From: Eutreptiella sp. 'Long Island Sound 2002'
Lineage: Eukaryota > Euglenozoa > Euglenophyceae > Eutreptiales > Eutreptiaceae
Length of the DNA stretch: 64,000 nucleotides
Direction of reading: 5' to 3'
NCBI GenBank assembly: GCA_964036045.1
Contig: OZ038384.1
Location: 49,452,843-49,516,842, forward strand
Each line of letters opens with the position of its first letter. Position 1 is the stretch's first letter. Positions 9,962-18,209 of this stretch are shown here, piece by piece. The translations under genes and the position numbers were made by a program. A model generated the notes under the pieces. It saw nothing but the letters and a program-made list of their open reading frames with translations. It made no database searches and was not told where the DNA came from.

Positions 9962-11493
9962 CTAAAAACATCGCGCTCCTAGTCCGCGAGGATTCGCTTC
10001 CATCTCCGGAGACACAATAGGTTCTTGGGTGGTGACTAAGCCACCAACACGAGAAGCCGCCAACAATCGCTTGGCGCCATTAGTTTTTCGGTAGCAATTA
10101 ACGGTAGTGGCCCCCCCGTCAAATGACTCTTTCTCAATTTTTGCAATGCGTGAGCGCACGCATTCTTGCGCCTCTAAATTGTCCGGAGTGGCGTCAAGAG
10201 TAACGGGAGCGAGGAGTTTTTTCTGAGTCGCTTGGTATGTTCGGGTGCGCACTGAAGCCAAATGGTTTGGCACCCTTTCATCCTCCGACTCCTCCTCCGA
10301 GGTCATGCCGGGCTCGTCCTCCAAGTCGATGAGGGTCACTTGCCCTTTAACCACCCTGGGGGTGAGGGCTCGCCATCTGTCATCGGCCCTTGAGGGGTCA
10401 TACTCGTGGAAGCGTTGTTCCAAAAAATCCCACAATTCTTTGAGGATGGGGGCTGTTCGTGTGTGTTGAGTGGCCTCGGCGGCTCATGTGTTGATGCTTC
10501 CTTTTAGCCACGGGGGCAAGGTACTCAAAATCATGTGCGCCTTGTTGGCTGTTCGGTATCAGGTTTCACATCACCCCAACCATTGTTGGAGCTTCTCCAG
10601 CCACTCGTCGTAGTTCTGTAATTGCTCATTAAAATGCGGCTTAGGCATATCACTATCCTCCACCGCTTTAGTGTAACCTTTTTGCACCATAGGCATTTGG
10701 TACGGGTGGTAAGTGGGTAAGTTGGGGGTGCACCTCCACCTGCACTTGGTGCAACTTTCACTGGAGACACTGTACACGTGTCCGTAGGATGAGAGAACGT
10801 GTACGAGGGTCTCCCGGGGGGAGTGAAAACATTTTTGGTGAGGGGATTGATATTCCCCAACGAGGAGGAATTCTCCTTCGCGGCGGTCCGACAGGCCGTA
10901 GGCTCCAAGGGGTATTCCCCGCTCTCAGGCACCGCCTTGCACTCGGTGATAGCAGGTTCCTTCTGTTTTTCGGAGGCCCCCCTCCACGAAGTGGGTTCCT
11001 GGTGACAGAGGAGTTCGTGATGTTCCTCCCGACCCTCCCGGGCACCCCGAGTCCAGACAAGCCTTCGGATGGTAGGAGCAATCGTGGGCTGGGTGCACGG
11101 AGAAAGTAAGAACACAACCACCACCGGATGAACTGGATGGCGCGCCCATTGGCGCGTTAGGCGCTGCAGCCTCAGGATCAGGAACGGGGGCGGGGGCGGG
11201 ACCACCGTAACGGGCCGTGCAGGCGGGGCGTACCTGTGGTCCTACGCATGGATCCTAGATGCAACGGCGGCATAACGCGTAGCGAGCGTTTCCACCGCGC
11301 TAAAGCTTTTGGCCGTGTTGCTGTTGGTCATTTTAAGATGATCCGACACACTGGCCACCACCGCCTTAGAATCCCGCTGGTAGCCCTGCACCACTGCGTC
11401 AAACTTAGCCAACGTAGACAAGATTTGGGTCATCCGGTCCCCGTAGGACTGACTGACAACAGGAAGCGATCGATGAGGAGGGCAAGAAGACAA
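9962..11493 (-). pseudogene. Ty3/gypsy gag-like region
   Basis: From the N-terminus: SYGDRMTQILSTLAKFDAVV with a helical, coiled-coil-like segment (11,493-11,242), a low-complexity part with stops, then HFNEQLQNYDEWLEKLQQWL (about 10,640-10,570) and ELWDFLEQRFHEYDPSRADD (about 10,440-10,375), which resemble a retrotransposon gag (capsid) core. An acidic segment (SEEESEDERVP) follows. Several stops and frameshifts break it between 11,240 and 10,440. I see no CCHC zinc knuckle. Assignment to gag rests on position upstream of RT and the capsid-like helices. Confidence 0.55.
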
Positions 11494-12486
11494 TGGAGGA
11501 CTCCCCCTCTTACAGTCCAGTCGAGGAGAAGGAGGTCACTCCCGCGCCGGAAGCTGAAGCGGAAAAGGACAGTGACAATGGGGTTCCTGTGCCGACGCCG
11601 CCCGTGATTCCAGAGCGAAAGGACACTGAGAAGCGCATTCCTGTGCCTAGTCCGCCGGAGGTGCCAGAGCCAAAGGAGAGTGAAGAACAGGTGGTCAAAG
11701 AGGAAAAGGTGGAGTCTGCTGGTCCAGGGGTGCAGAAGCACCAGGACAGTGGGGAGGACTCGCCTGCAGCCCCGGTTGGTCAAGAGGAGATTGAGGAGGT
11801 TGGCCGAGCGCCGAAGGACGAGGAAATGCCTGCATGTAAGCAGGAAGATAATGAAGAGGGAGCCCCAGAGGTTTGTGCACCAGTGCCTCACGTGGAGGAA
11901 GAGCCACTCCCAAACGACTGACTTTTCACGTGCTTCGAGGAAATGACGGGGTGGCTGTGGCGGGAGCGACATGGAGCACGGTACCGTAGGCAGTTGTGGG
12001 GGGCCGTAATGGTGCAGGGGCATCACCGTGTGCAAGTTGCAGTGCAAACGAGGAGAGATCCGGACCTGGTCCGGCGCGTGAACGCACACATCCGAAGTGT
12101 ACTCCCCCAACTAACCTACACTGCGCTCGCAGTCGTCCATGGGGTGGGCGATCATCCCATGCTTGTACATACGCATCCAAAGAATGACAGTCCCCTTACA
12201 GGGGAAAAAGCCCTGGGTGATTTTGTGGGGGGGGGAACTGTTTACCAGTGCCCTACCTTGTGCAAATGGGCCTTCTCGTCCTGCATGGATACGTTGGGGG
12301 CGTGATTTATTATGGGGACACATTGTGGATCCTCGATATGGGGTCATGTTTAACGCTCTTAGGCCCCACATGCCTCTGGCGTGGTCTTCACAGCGCATTG
12401 TGCTCGTACCGTACACAGGCATTGCATGGGGACGTCTGCCTGTGGCGATGCAGAATGAACTGGTCACGTTTGACTTCCCAAGGTGA
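11493..12486 (+). pseudogene. Acidic protein with a 2OG-Fe(II) dioxygenase (TET/JBP-like?) C-terminal fold
   Basis: The first 142 codons are Glu/Pro-rich (for example VPVPTPPVIPERKDTEKR) and end at an in-frame TGA (11,919-11,921). The same frame continues with FEEMTGWLWRERHGARYR and YTALAVVHGV, then LVHTHPKN and GEKALGDFVGG. At a run of nine G (12,227-12,235) the frame shifts by one base and continues GELFTSALP...GVMFNALRPHMPLAW, SSQRIVLVPYTG and a stop at 12,484-12,486. The order HxD-like, GDFxGG, PH, R..LVxYT matches the double-stranded beta-helix of 2OG dioxygenases such as the TET/JBP family linked to transposons in algae and fungi. The HxD aspartate is His here, so activity would be doubtful even if the frame were repaired. 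Opposite strand to the gypsy remnant; it could be its own element or a captured gene. Confidence 0.4.
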
Positions 12487-12653
12487 AGATGTGTTTTTTG
12501 TGTAGCGCTTCGTGCAACAGCGGTTGAACCGGTGAAGCCGGTGCAACCGCGCGCCTGTCCAGCGGTTGAACCACCTCGAAAGCCGGTTACATTTTAGTGC
12601 AATCCATGAGGAAGCAAGCTTCTGACAATCAAGTGTAGGCTTGCATGTAATTT
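12487..12653. other. Spacer with three near-copies of a GGTTGAACCGG-like motif
   Basis: AGCGGTTGAACC occurs twice and related GCCGGT / GGTTAC words occur between them. A similar motif (GGTTGAACTCGGTTGAACC) is at 18,330-18,350. No gene is visible. Confidence 0.4.
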
Positions 12654-12679
12654 GGGTTTCCCTGTTACGCGTATTCGAT

Positions 12680-12930
12680 ACGGCAGGATACGGCAGGATA
12701 CGGCAGGATACGGCAGGATACGGCAGGATACGGCAGGATACGGCAGGATACGGCAGGATACGGCAGGATACGGCAGGATACGGCAGGATACGGCAGGATA
12801 CGGCAGGATACGGCAGGATACGGCAGGATACGCAGGATACGGCAGGATACAGCAGGATACGGCAGGATACGGCAGATACGGCAGGATACGGCAGGATACG
12901 GCAGGATACGGCAGGATACGACAGCGTCCA
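12680..12930 (+). repeat. 10-bp satellite array, CGGCAGGATA, about 25 copies
   Basis: Nearly perfect tandem copies of CGGCAGGATA with a few one-base deletions toward the right end. All frames stay open across it, so the resulting peptides are not evidence of coding. The same unit occurs at 17,775-17,945. Confidence 0.95.
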
Positions 12931-12981
12931 AAATATCTGCTTGTTTGCACTACGAAAACAACCATTTCGCGTTCATTCAGC

Positions 12982-13220
12982 GTTTGGTGGTATTTCATAC
13001 TGTTCTTGCATGCCTATTGTGACTTTCCCGGCTGACAACCCGCTTCATGTACACCAATTATTCGTTTCAAAAAAGAAGAAGATTGCTACCTGCTTCCTGA
13101 GCTTGGTGGTTTTTCATCCTGTTCCTGCGTGCCCATTGTGCTGTTTCTGTTTAGGTTGACAACCCGCCTTGCTGCACACCAATTCTCGGTTTTGAAAAAG
13201 AAAATGATTGCTACGTGATT
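12982..13220 (+). repeat. 119-bp direct dimer
   Basis: Two copies, offset 119 bp, of a unit containing TTGGTGGT, TTTCAT, TGACAACCCGC, ACACCAATT and AAGA-rich sequence before ATTGCTAC. No coding signal. Confidence 0.8.
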
Positions 13221-13309
13221 GCGTACGAAACACTTCCTGTGCCCCAAAAACACAAGATGCACGAGCATAAAAAAAGACAATCACATCATTGCAGCCTGTA
13301 CTATTATGG

Positions 13310-14185
13310 TTATAGACTTTCGGTGTACCTCTGCTCCATGTTATGTAGGTTACAGCAGAAAATGAACAGACCGGCAAGGAAGTCGTAGTTATACGGGCGC
13401 CCGGGAGCCTCATCACGGCCGTTCCAGAATCGCCACTTCTTAACATTGCTGAAAACATTCTCCACTAGATGACGGCCTTCATTGATCATCTGGTTGTAAT
13501 GCACCATGAACCAGGTCAATCGGCCATCCCCCCCGGCCACACGGCAGAACATGTTGTCCGCAGTGCTGTAGTGACAGTCACCGAGGCGGAAGTCAGGCCG
13601 AGGACCATTAAAGTTCCAGGGAATGGATGCATCCATGTCCGCCGTCATCTCAGCATCGGTGGCACGGGGCGGATACCACCACGAGCAGGCAATGATCTCG
13701 CGCCCCCAGTTGATCATGGCATTAAACACGAGCGCATGCCCGCGGTAAGTGGGTTTGTCGAACCAGAACAGCTCCCGGTCTACCGGGTGCGAAGGTGACT
13801 GGATGGCCACATGCGTGCTATCGACAATAGCAGACACATGGCGGTGAATTGGATGACTGTGTTGGTGGAATTCCCACCGGCGTTCAAAAGCATCCGTGAA
13901 CGTATCCCACAGGTGAGCCCGTTGTGACACGTCACGTAGTACTTGGATACAGTAGTCCCGACCAATTCCCAATGTCCTCGCACATGCAATCTGGCTGTAC
14001 CCCAATCGCAGGAAAGAGATTGTAATTACAAACTCCTCTAATGTGAAAATGGAATTTGCCACCAGGAACAGCAGAAATCCCATTCTGTACCCGGTGGCAT
14101 TCATGAGCGGCATTGCTGCAAGTGGAGCGCAGAGCGGGGAGTCGCCGCTATCAGAACGATCCACAGAGATCCACGTAAACTTCAA
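13310..14185 (-). CDS. Harbinger/IS5-like DDE transposase
   Basis: A 291-residue open frame without interruptions, stop TAA at 13,310-13,312. An N-terminal helix-turn-helix segment (LEEFVITISFLRLGYSQIAC, about residues 50-90) is followed by a DDE nuclease domain of the HARBI1/DDE_Tnp_4 type. First Asp is in AIVDSTHVAI (near residue 121), second Asp in FRLGDCHYSTAD (near 203), Glu in GRHLVENVFSNVKKW (near 245). It is shorter than typical 350-400-residue Harbinger transposases, so an N-terminal exon may be missing. Harbinger elements also encode a second DNA-binding protein; the ORFs at 14,679-16,563 on the other strand are in the right place but not recognisably Myb. I did not find terminal inverted repeats immediately flanking the gene. 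Confidence 0.75.
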   Translation of the reverse strand: MKFTWISVDRSDSGDSPLCAPLAAMPLMNATGYRMGFLLFLVANSIFTLEEFVITISFLRLGYSQIACARTLGIGRDYCIQVLRDVSQRAHLWDTFTDAFERRWEFHQHSHPIHRHVSAIVDSTHVAIQSPSHPVDRELFWFDKPTYRGHALVFNAMINWGREIIACSWWYPPRATDAEMTADMDASIPWNFNGPRPDFRLGDCHYSTADNMFCRVAGGDGRLTWFMVHYNQMINEGRHLVENVFSNVKKWRFWNGRDEAPGRPYNYDFLAGLFIFCCNLHNMEQRYTESL

Positions 14186-14371
14186 GACTTAAGGACTGGA
14201 GAACTTAAATGATTGAGCAGTGCAGAAACGATATAACAACAGCGGAAAAAACATTCTAATAGTGCTAATGTAACTAATGAGTAACATTCTTCTTTCATTG
14301 TCTCAGATATGTGCTGTCTATGAAATCAACAGTGAGGGCAACGAAGCAATCCATGGCTCTTGAGGGAAAAG

Positions 14372-14720
14372 TGTTTGATGGTCCTCCACTCTTAAGGAGT
14401 GTCAGTGAAGCGCTGCCATCCACGATTCTTGCGAGCCGGGCCAAGTGACGTGAAAGGTGCCTGATGGTCCTCCACTCTTAATGAGTCTCAGTGCGGCGGA
14501 TGACAGCACCGCCAACAATGCGACAAGGTTCACGATGTGGTACACGCTTCCACCCCTTTGTGCAGGGCGTCCATCATATGAGGCGACGCCGCGACAAGGG
14601 TTCACGCTGTGGTTCACGCTTCCACCCCCGTGTGCAGGGCGTCCAACGTGAGGCGACGCCGCTACAAGAGTTCACGCTGTGGTACACGCTTCCACCCCTC
14701 TGTGCAGGGCGTCCAACATG
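14372..14720 (+). repeat. Tandem repeats of 82 bp (x2) and 70-72 bp (x3)
   Basis: GATGGTCCTCCACTCTTAA occurs at about 14,378 and 14,462. From about 14,530 a unit containing TTCACGCTGTGGT, CTTCCACCCC and GCAGGGCGTCCA repeats three times with 70-72 bp spacing. The last unit runs into the ORF at 14,679. 14,186-14,371 has no visible feature. Confidence 0.8.
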
Positions 14721-15026
14721 AGGCGTGTGCGTGGGCAGAGAACTACGGATTCATTCAAAAGATTGTTGCTTTGCATCTTCAGCCGCACTGGCAGAAACTT
14801 CACGCGCATTTGCGAGGTGCTGCCAAACGAGTACACGCCTCAATGGATAGCGGCGCGGATTGGGCCGCATGGACATGGCAGTTTGCTTGTTGATGATGTT
14901 TGGTACGCCGTGTATTGGGACTACAGTGATCTGCCGTCGGACACCTGGAAACAAACTGCCAGATCACTGTGGCTGGCCATGCTGTCTGAGAGAGGGGTGA
15001 CGCCCACCACTGCAGATCATATATAG
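14679..15026 (+). CDS. Small ORF of unknown function, possibly first exon of the RING gene
   Basis: From about 14,735 the frame looks protein-like (SFKRLLLCIFSRTGRNFTRI, NEYTPQWIAARIG, VWYAVYWDYSD). Its first 55 bases are minisatellite. The first part is helical and could be a DNA-binding helix-turn-helix, but I do not recognise a family. It stops at 15,024-15,026, just before the RING ORF. A possible small intron (GT near 14,998 to TTTGCAG ending at 15,054) would join the two; this is inference. Confidence 0.4.
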   Translation: MVHASTPLCRASNMRRVRGQRTTDSFKRLLLCIFSRTGRNFTRICEVLPNEYTPQWIAARIGPHGHGSLLVDDVWYAVYWDYSDLPSDTWKQTARSLWLAMLSERGVTPTTADHI

Positions 15027-15047
15027 TTTGATGTCTTTGTCACCAGT

Positions 15048-16563
15048 TTGCAGGATGCGCCTGCGTGGCGAGAACAAAAGAAATTGGAAAAGGCTGAGCG
15101 TGCAAGCCAGAAGGAGGCGTCTGCCGATGCGCACGCTCTTGGTCTTGGCCCCAGCTCATTGGAGGGCCGGAAGCACACACTGACCAGCTACCTCATGGGT
15201 CCGAATGCAGTGGGCCGGCAGCCAAGCACAGGGACATGGCGCCCCACCAGTGGTCCTGCACCTCAGCGGCGCTGCAAGGCACCGGGTGGCACATGCTACG
15301 CGCCAGTGCCAAAGAACTGCAGCAAGGGAATGTGCACACCGCACTGCCTGAGCTTCCAAATTGCCTATGCACAGCGGTTTGCAACTTGTACGCCATGCAA
15401 ATACAAAAAGTCTGGAGTTCGACACAGGCACACACCACGTGCCACTGATGCAACGGAGCTTGCACCTTGGATTGGGGACTGGCAGGGTCATTTGGATGAA
15501 CCTCGCTGGAGGCACGTCGCGCAGAATGAGGAGGATGAAAATCAGGACAGTGACACCAGTTCTGTGATTGATGAGAACCCACTTGCTCAGCCGGAGACGT
15601 TGACTCAGCCGCAGTCATTGACTCAGCCGCAGACGTTCTCAGCACGAGCACCGCGGACACAGGACCTGCCACCAGATCATGCGGAAGAGGAGACCGTTGA
15701 GGCCTACCTAGAGAGGCTGTTGGGTTCAGCTCCGCGGCGCAATTCCTTGCCCAGACGCCCGGGTGACACACCATCTGAAGATGCTGGTTTTGCAGAAGCG
15801 CAGACCGCAAATTTGCTTGATGACTTACAGCAACTGCCGCCAGCAGAGCGCAGGCCCTTGGCGGATAGCGGCCGGTACATTGTGGAAGCCCCGAAGAAGA
15901 ACTATCACTGCATTGTGTGCTATTGCTTTCTGTTGAACACTGCAGTTCTGCCTTGTGGACACACGATCTGCACAGACTGTGCAGGGAGGATCAGCCGGTG
16001 TCCACTGGATCGTGCTGTTTTTGTTGCTGCCAACACCCCCAGGAACCGCGCTGTTCAGGATGCTGTGGAAGAATTTCTCCTGTCGGAAGGGGCTCGTACT
16101 GCAGGCGCGAGAACTGGCAGCAGCAGGAGCTGCAATATTCTCTCTGGGATCCACAACAAGACCACCGACGAATCCGGATGCCATGCGACAGGCCAGATTG
16201 CGAGCCTTCATGCACCTGTTGCCACGGGATCCTCCTGGTGAACTAGCAGCAGATCCTCCTGATGCAGCAGCAGCGTGTCCTGATTCAACATGCTCACAAG
16301 TACCAGCACCAGCAGTGATTTCCAGAACGGTGGCTTCGTTGGACTCTGAGCGGTTGCGACAGCAGGAATGGAAGTGCACAACAGTGCAGCGTCGTGTGGA
16401 GCGGTCTGAGCAGCCACGTGCAGCAGCTGGAACATTGGTGCACGTCATGTTCAACGACGGCTGGTACGAGGGCCTGGCCGGTGGCGGTACTGTTGAATTC
16501 GGCGATGGAACAAGATTTCCCTGGAGCCGCATCCGCACCTGGCATGCAGCCAGCGACCACTAA
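15048..16563 (+). pseudogene. TRAF-type RING finger protein with C-terminal SH3-like domain
   Basis: The N-terminal 200 residues contain a Cys-rich segment (CKAPGGTCYAPVPKNC...CTPHC...CTPCKYKK) that may bind zinc, then an acidic, Gln-rich linker with TQPQSLTQPQTF. The RING is at about 15,905-16,020: HCIVC, LPCGHTICTDC and RCPLD, spaced C-x2-C-x11-C-x-H-x2-C-x2-C-x6-C-x2-D, the C3HC3D form found in TRAF-like E3 ubiquitin ligases. The frame ends at 16,239-16,241, but another frame from about 16,090 continues the same composition to ASDH at 16,563, including LVHVMFNDGWYEG and TRFPWSRIRTW, which look like a small SH3/agenet-type barrel. One frameshift near 16,090-16,150, or an unseen intron, separates them. 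ATG-less beginning suggests the true start is upstream. Confidence 0.55.
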
Positions 16564-16970
16564 GGTCAGCGAAGTACACCATTTTGGTAATATATTTAAT
16601 TATTTTTTTTGTTTATCTGTTTTTTTGTTTGCACAGTGGCATGCACCATAGTGCAGCAGTATAACTATATATTTTTGTATGTCTATAACTTCTTTTATTG
16701 TTGATTATTTATATTATCGCACAGTGGAATACACCACAGTGCAGCTTCTTCAGACACACGCATCGAATGGCCATTCGTCTCTCTGCTCAGTGTAATGTCG
16801 CTGTGCCTTCGCAGTTTTCTGAGTGCGCCAGTCAATGACGGAGGAAAATAGTTGGCAGTTGGGGTTATGTGTCAAGTCATTTTTTTACCTTTCAGCATAG
16901 CAGGGAACAACAAAAAAGCATGCAGAGGTTCAAAAACCAGACGGTTGAACAGTTTCCAAAAAAAGAACAC
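16564..16970. other. AT-rich 3' flank of the RING gene
   Basis: Contains T-runs and two related 27-bp words, GCACAGTGGCATGCACC and GCACAGTGGAATACACC, each continuing to AGTGCAGC (about 16,635 and 16,720). No ORF of interest. It is a plausible 3' UTR but I see no defined poly-A signal. Confidence 0.4.
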
Positions 16971-16974
16971 CATA

Positions 16975-17220
16975 TTTTGAAAAAGCATTTATGTTTGTTA
17001 GGATACAAGCTGCAGTGGGTTTGAAAGCGTTTCTGGATAGAAAAAAATTGGAAATGGATTTTTGTTTGTTACGATAAAAGCTGCAGTGGGTTTGAAAACG
17101 GTTTCGGAAAAAAAATAATTGGAAATGCATTTCTGTTTGTTAGGATAAAAGCTGCAGTGGTTTTGAAAACGTTTCCGGATAGAAAACAATTGGAAATAGA
17201 TTTTTGTTTGTTAGGATACA
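16975..17220 (+). repeat. 71-bp tandem repeat, about 3.3 copies
   Basis: The unit carries TTTGTTTGTTAGGATA, AGCTGCAGTGGGTTTGAAA and an A-rich stretch before TTGGAAAT. GCTGCAG recurs at 17,009, 17,080 and 17,151. Confidence 0.85.
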
Positions 17221-17224
17221 CACA

Positions 17225-17580
17225 CTTCACATCACATTGAAACACATGACATCACATCACACCACATCACACCACATCACATCAAGTCAAATCAAATATC
17301 ACTGCACCAAATCACATCACATGAAATCGCATGGCAATACATGACATCCCATCACATCACACCACATTACATCACATCACGTCACGTCACGTCACGTCAC
17401 GTCACGGCACGTCACGTCATGTCACATCACATCGCCTCTCATCACGTCACATCACATCACATCGCATCACGCGACACAAAACCACACCACACGAGATCAC
17501 ACTACATCACATGGAATCACGTCATGTCAAATTGCATCACATCACATCACATCACGTTGCGAACACCACATCCTATCAAC
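17225..17580 (+). repeat. CATCA / CGTCA microsatellite
   Basis: Imperfect 5-bp repeats CATCA, with a CGTCA stretch at about 17,380-17,415. Open frames across it are an artefact of the 5-bp period. Confidence 0.9.
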
Positions 17581-17713
17581 TTATAAGGCATCACATCATA
17601 TGGCATGAAGAAAGGTCAATTTGCATTGGTTCATACAAGGTCGGATCACATTACGTCCCCACACCTGCAAGGCACCGCCTGTTTATGAGACCTTTACCAA
17701 TAACTGAAACTCC

Positions 17714-17765
17714 AGGTTAGGATTCCAGTTAGGGTTAAGGTTAGGGTTAGGGTTAGGGTTTCGGT
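17714..17765 (+). repeat. Interstitial telomere-like (TTAGGG) repeats
   Basis: About five units of GGTTAG / TTAGGG with two variants. They sit directly beside the right-hand CGGCAGGATA satellite. This is compatible with a former chromosome end or telomere-derived repair filler, but also with a short microsatellite. Confidence 0.6.
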
Positions 17766-17774
17766 TACTGGCAT

Positions 17775-17945
17775 ACGGCAAGATACGGCAGGGAAAGCAG
17801 GATACGGCAGTATCCGGCAGATACGGCAGGATACGGCAGGATACGGCAGGATACGGCAGGATACGGCAGGATACGGCAGGATACGGCAGGATACGGCAGG
17901 ATACGACAGGATACGGCAGGATACGGCAGGATACGGCAGGATACG
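17775..17945 (+). repeat. 10-bp satellite array, CGGCAGGATA, about 17 copies
   Basis: Same unit and orientation as 12,680-12,930, with a few degenerate units at its left end. Followed by ATACGCGTAT and the inverted terminal word AGGGAAACCC. Confidence 0.95.
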
Positions 17946-18209
17946 CGTATTACAGGAATACGGTCGTATTAGGGAAACCCCATTGTTGTTCACTAAAAAG
18001 GGTCCAAAGTCCTAAAGGGAATCCAAACAAAGCGCAGGGGTGTACGTCACCACGCCTGACGAAAAGTTGATGGTGAAGCCGTGCGGTTTCACCAATGCAG
18101 CCTCTGCCACTGGCACCTACACCACCACCGCTGTGAAATATGATCCAAGAGAAAGAGGTCTCCAGTGTTTTGAACCAATGAGGTAAGAAGGTTTTCAAAA
18201 ACATTCTTT

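Larger units (their letters stand above)
8979..11493 (-). mobile_element. Ty3/gypsy LTR retrotransposon remnant
   Basis: The minus strand carries gag-like sequence (11,493 to about 9,962) followed by the RT part of pol (about 9,960-8,979), where A1 interrupts it. Protease, the pol RNase H and integrase, and LTRs are not visible; the downstream half should lie beyond the left edge of the window, on the far side of A1. The base composition is clearly lower in GC than A1, which supports a different origin. Confidence 0.75.
12654..17980. mobile_element. 5.3-kb block bounded by GGGTTTCCCT inverted ends and CGGCAGGATA satellites
   Basis: The left end is GGGTTTCCCT (12,654-12,663) followed by TTACGCGTAT and a CGGCAGGATA array. 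The right end is a CGGCAGGATA array followed by ATACGCGTAT and AGGGAAACCC (17,971-17,980), the exact inverse of the left end. The satellites themselves are in direct orientation. Between them are a Harbinger-like transposase, a RING protein and several minisatellites, with much lower GC than the flanking family A DNA. Whether this is a single mobile element or an old chromosomal segment between satellites is unresolved; no target duplication is evident. Confidence 0.4.

Noticed and set aside
12680-12930. CRISPR array or coding repeat (GYGRIRQDTA peptides)
   Set aside because: The 10-bp units have no spacers, and the repeated peptides are just the satellite translated. Same for the 65-bp and 71-bp arrays.
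15825-16538. Minus-strand frames opposite the RING gene
   Set aside because: They are shadows of the RING frame; the zinc-ligand spacing is only sensible on the plus strand.
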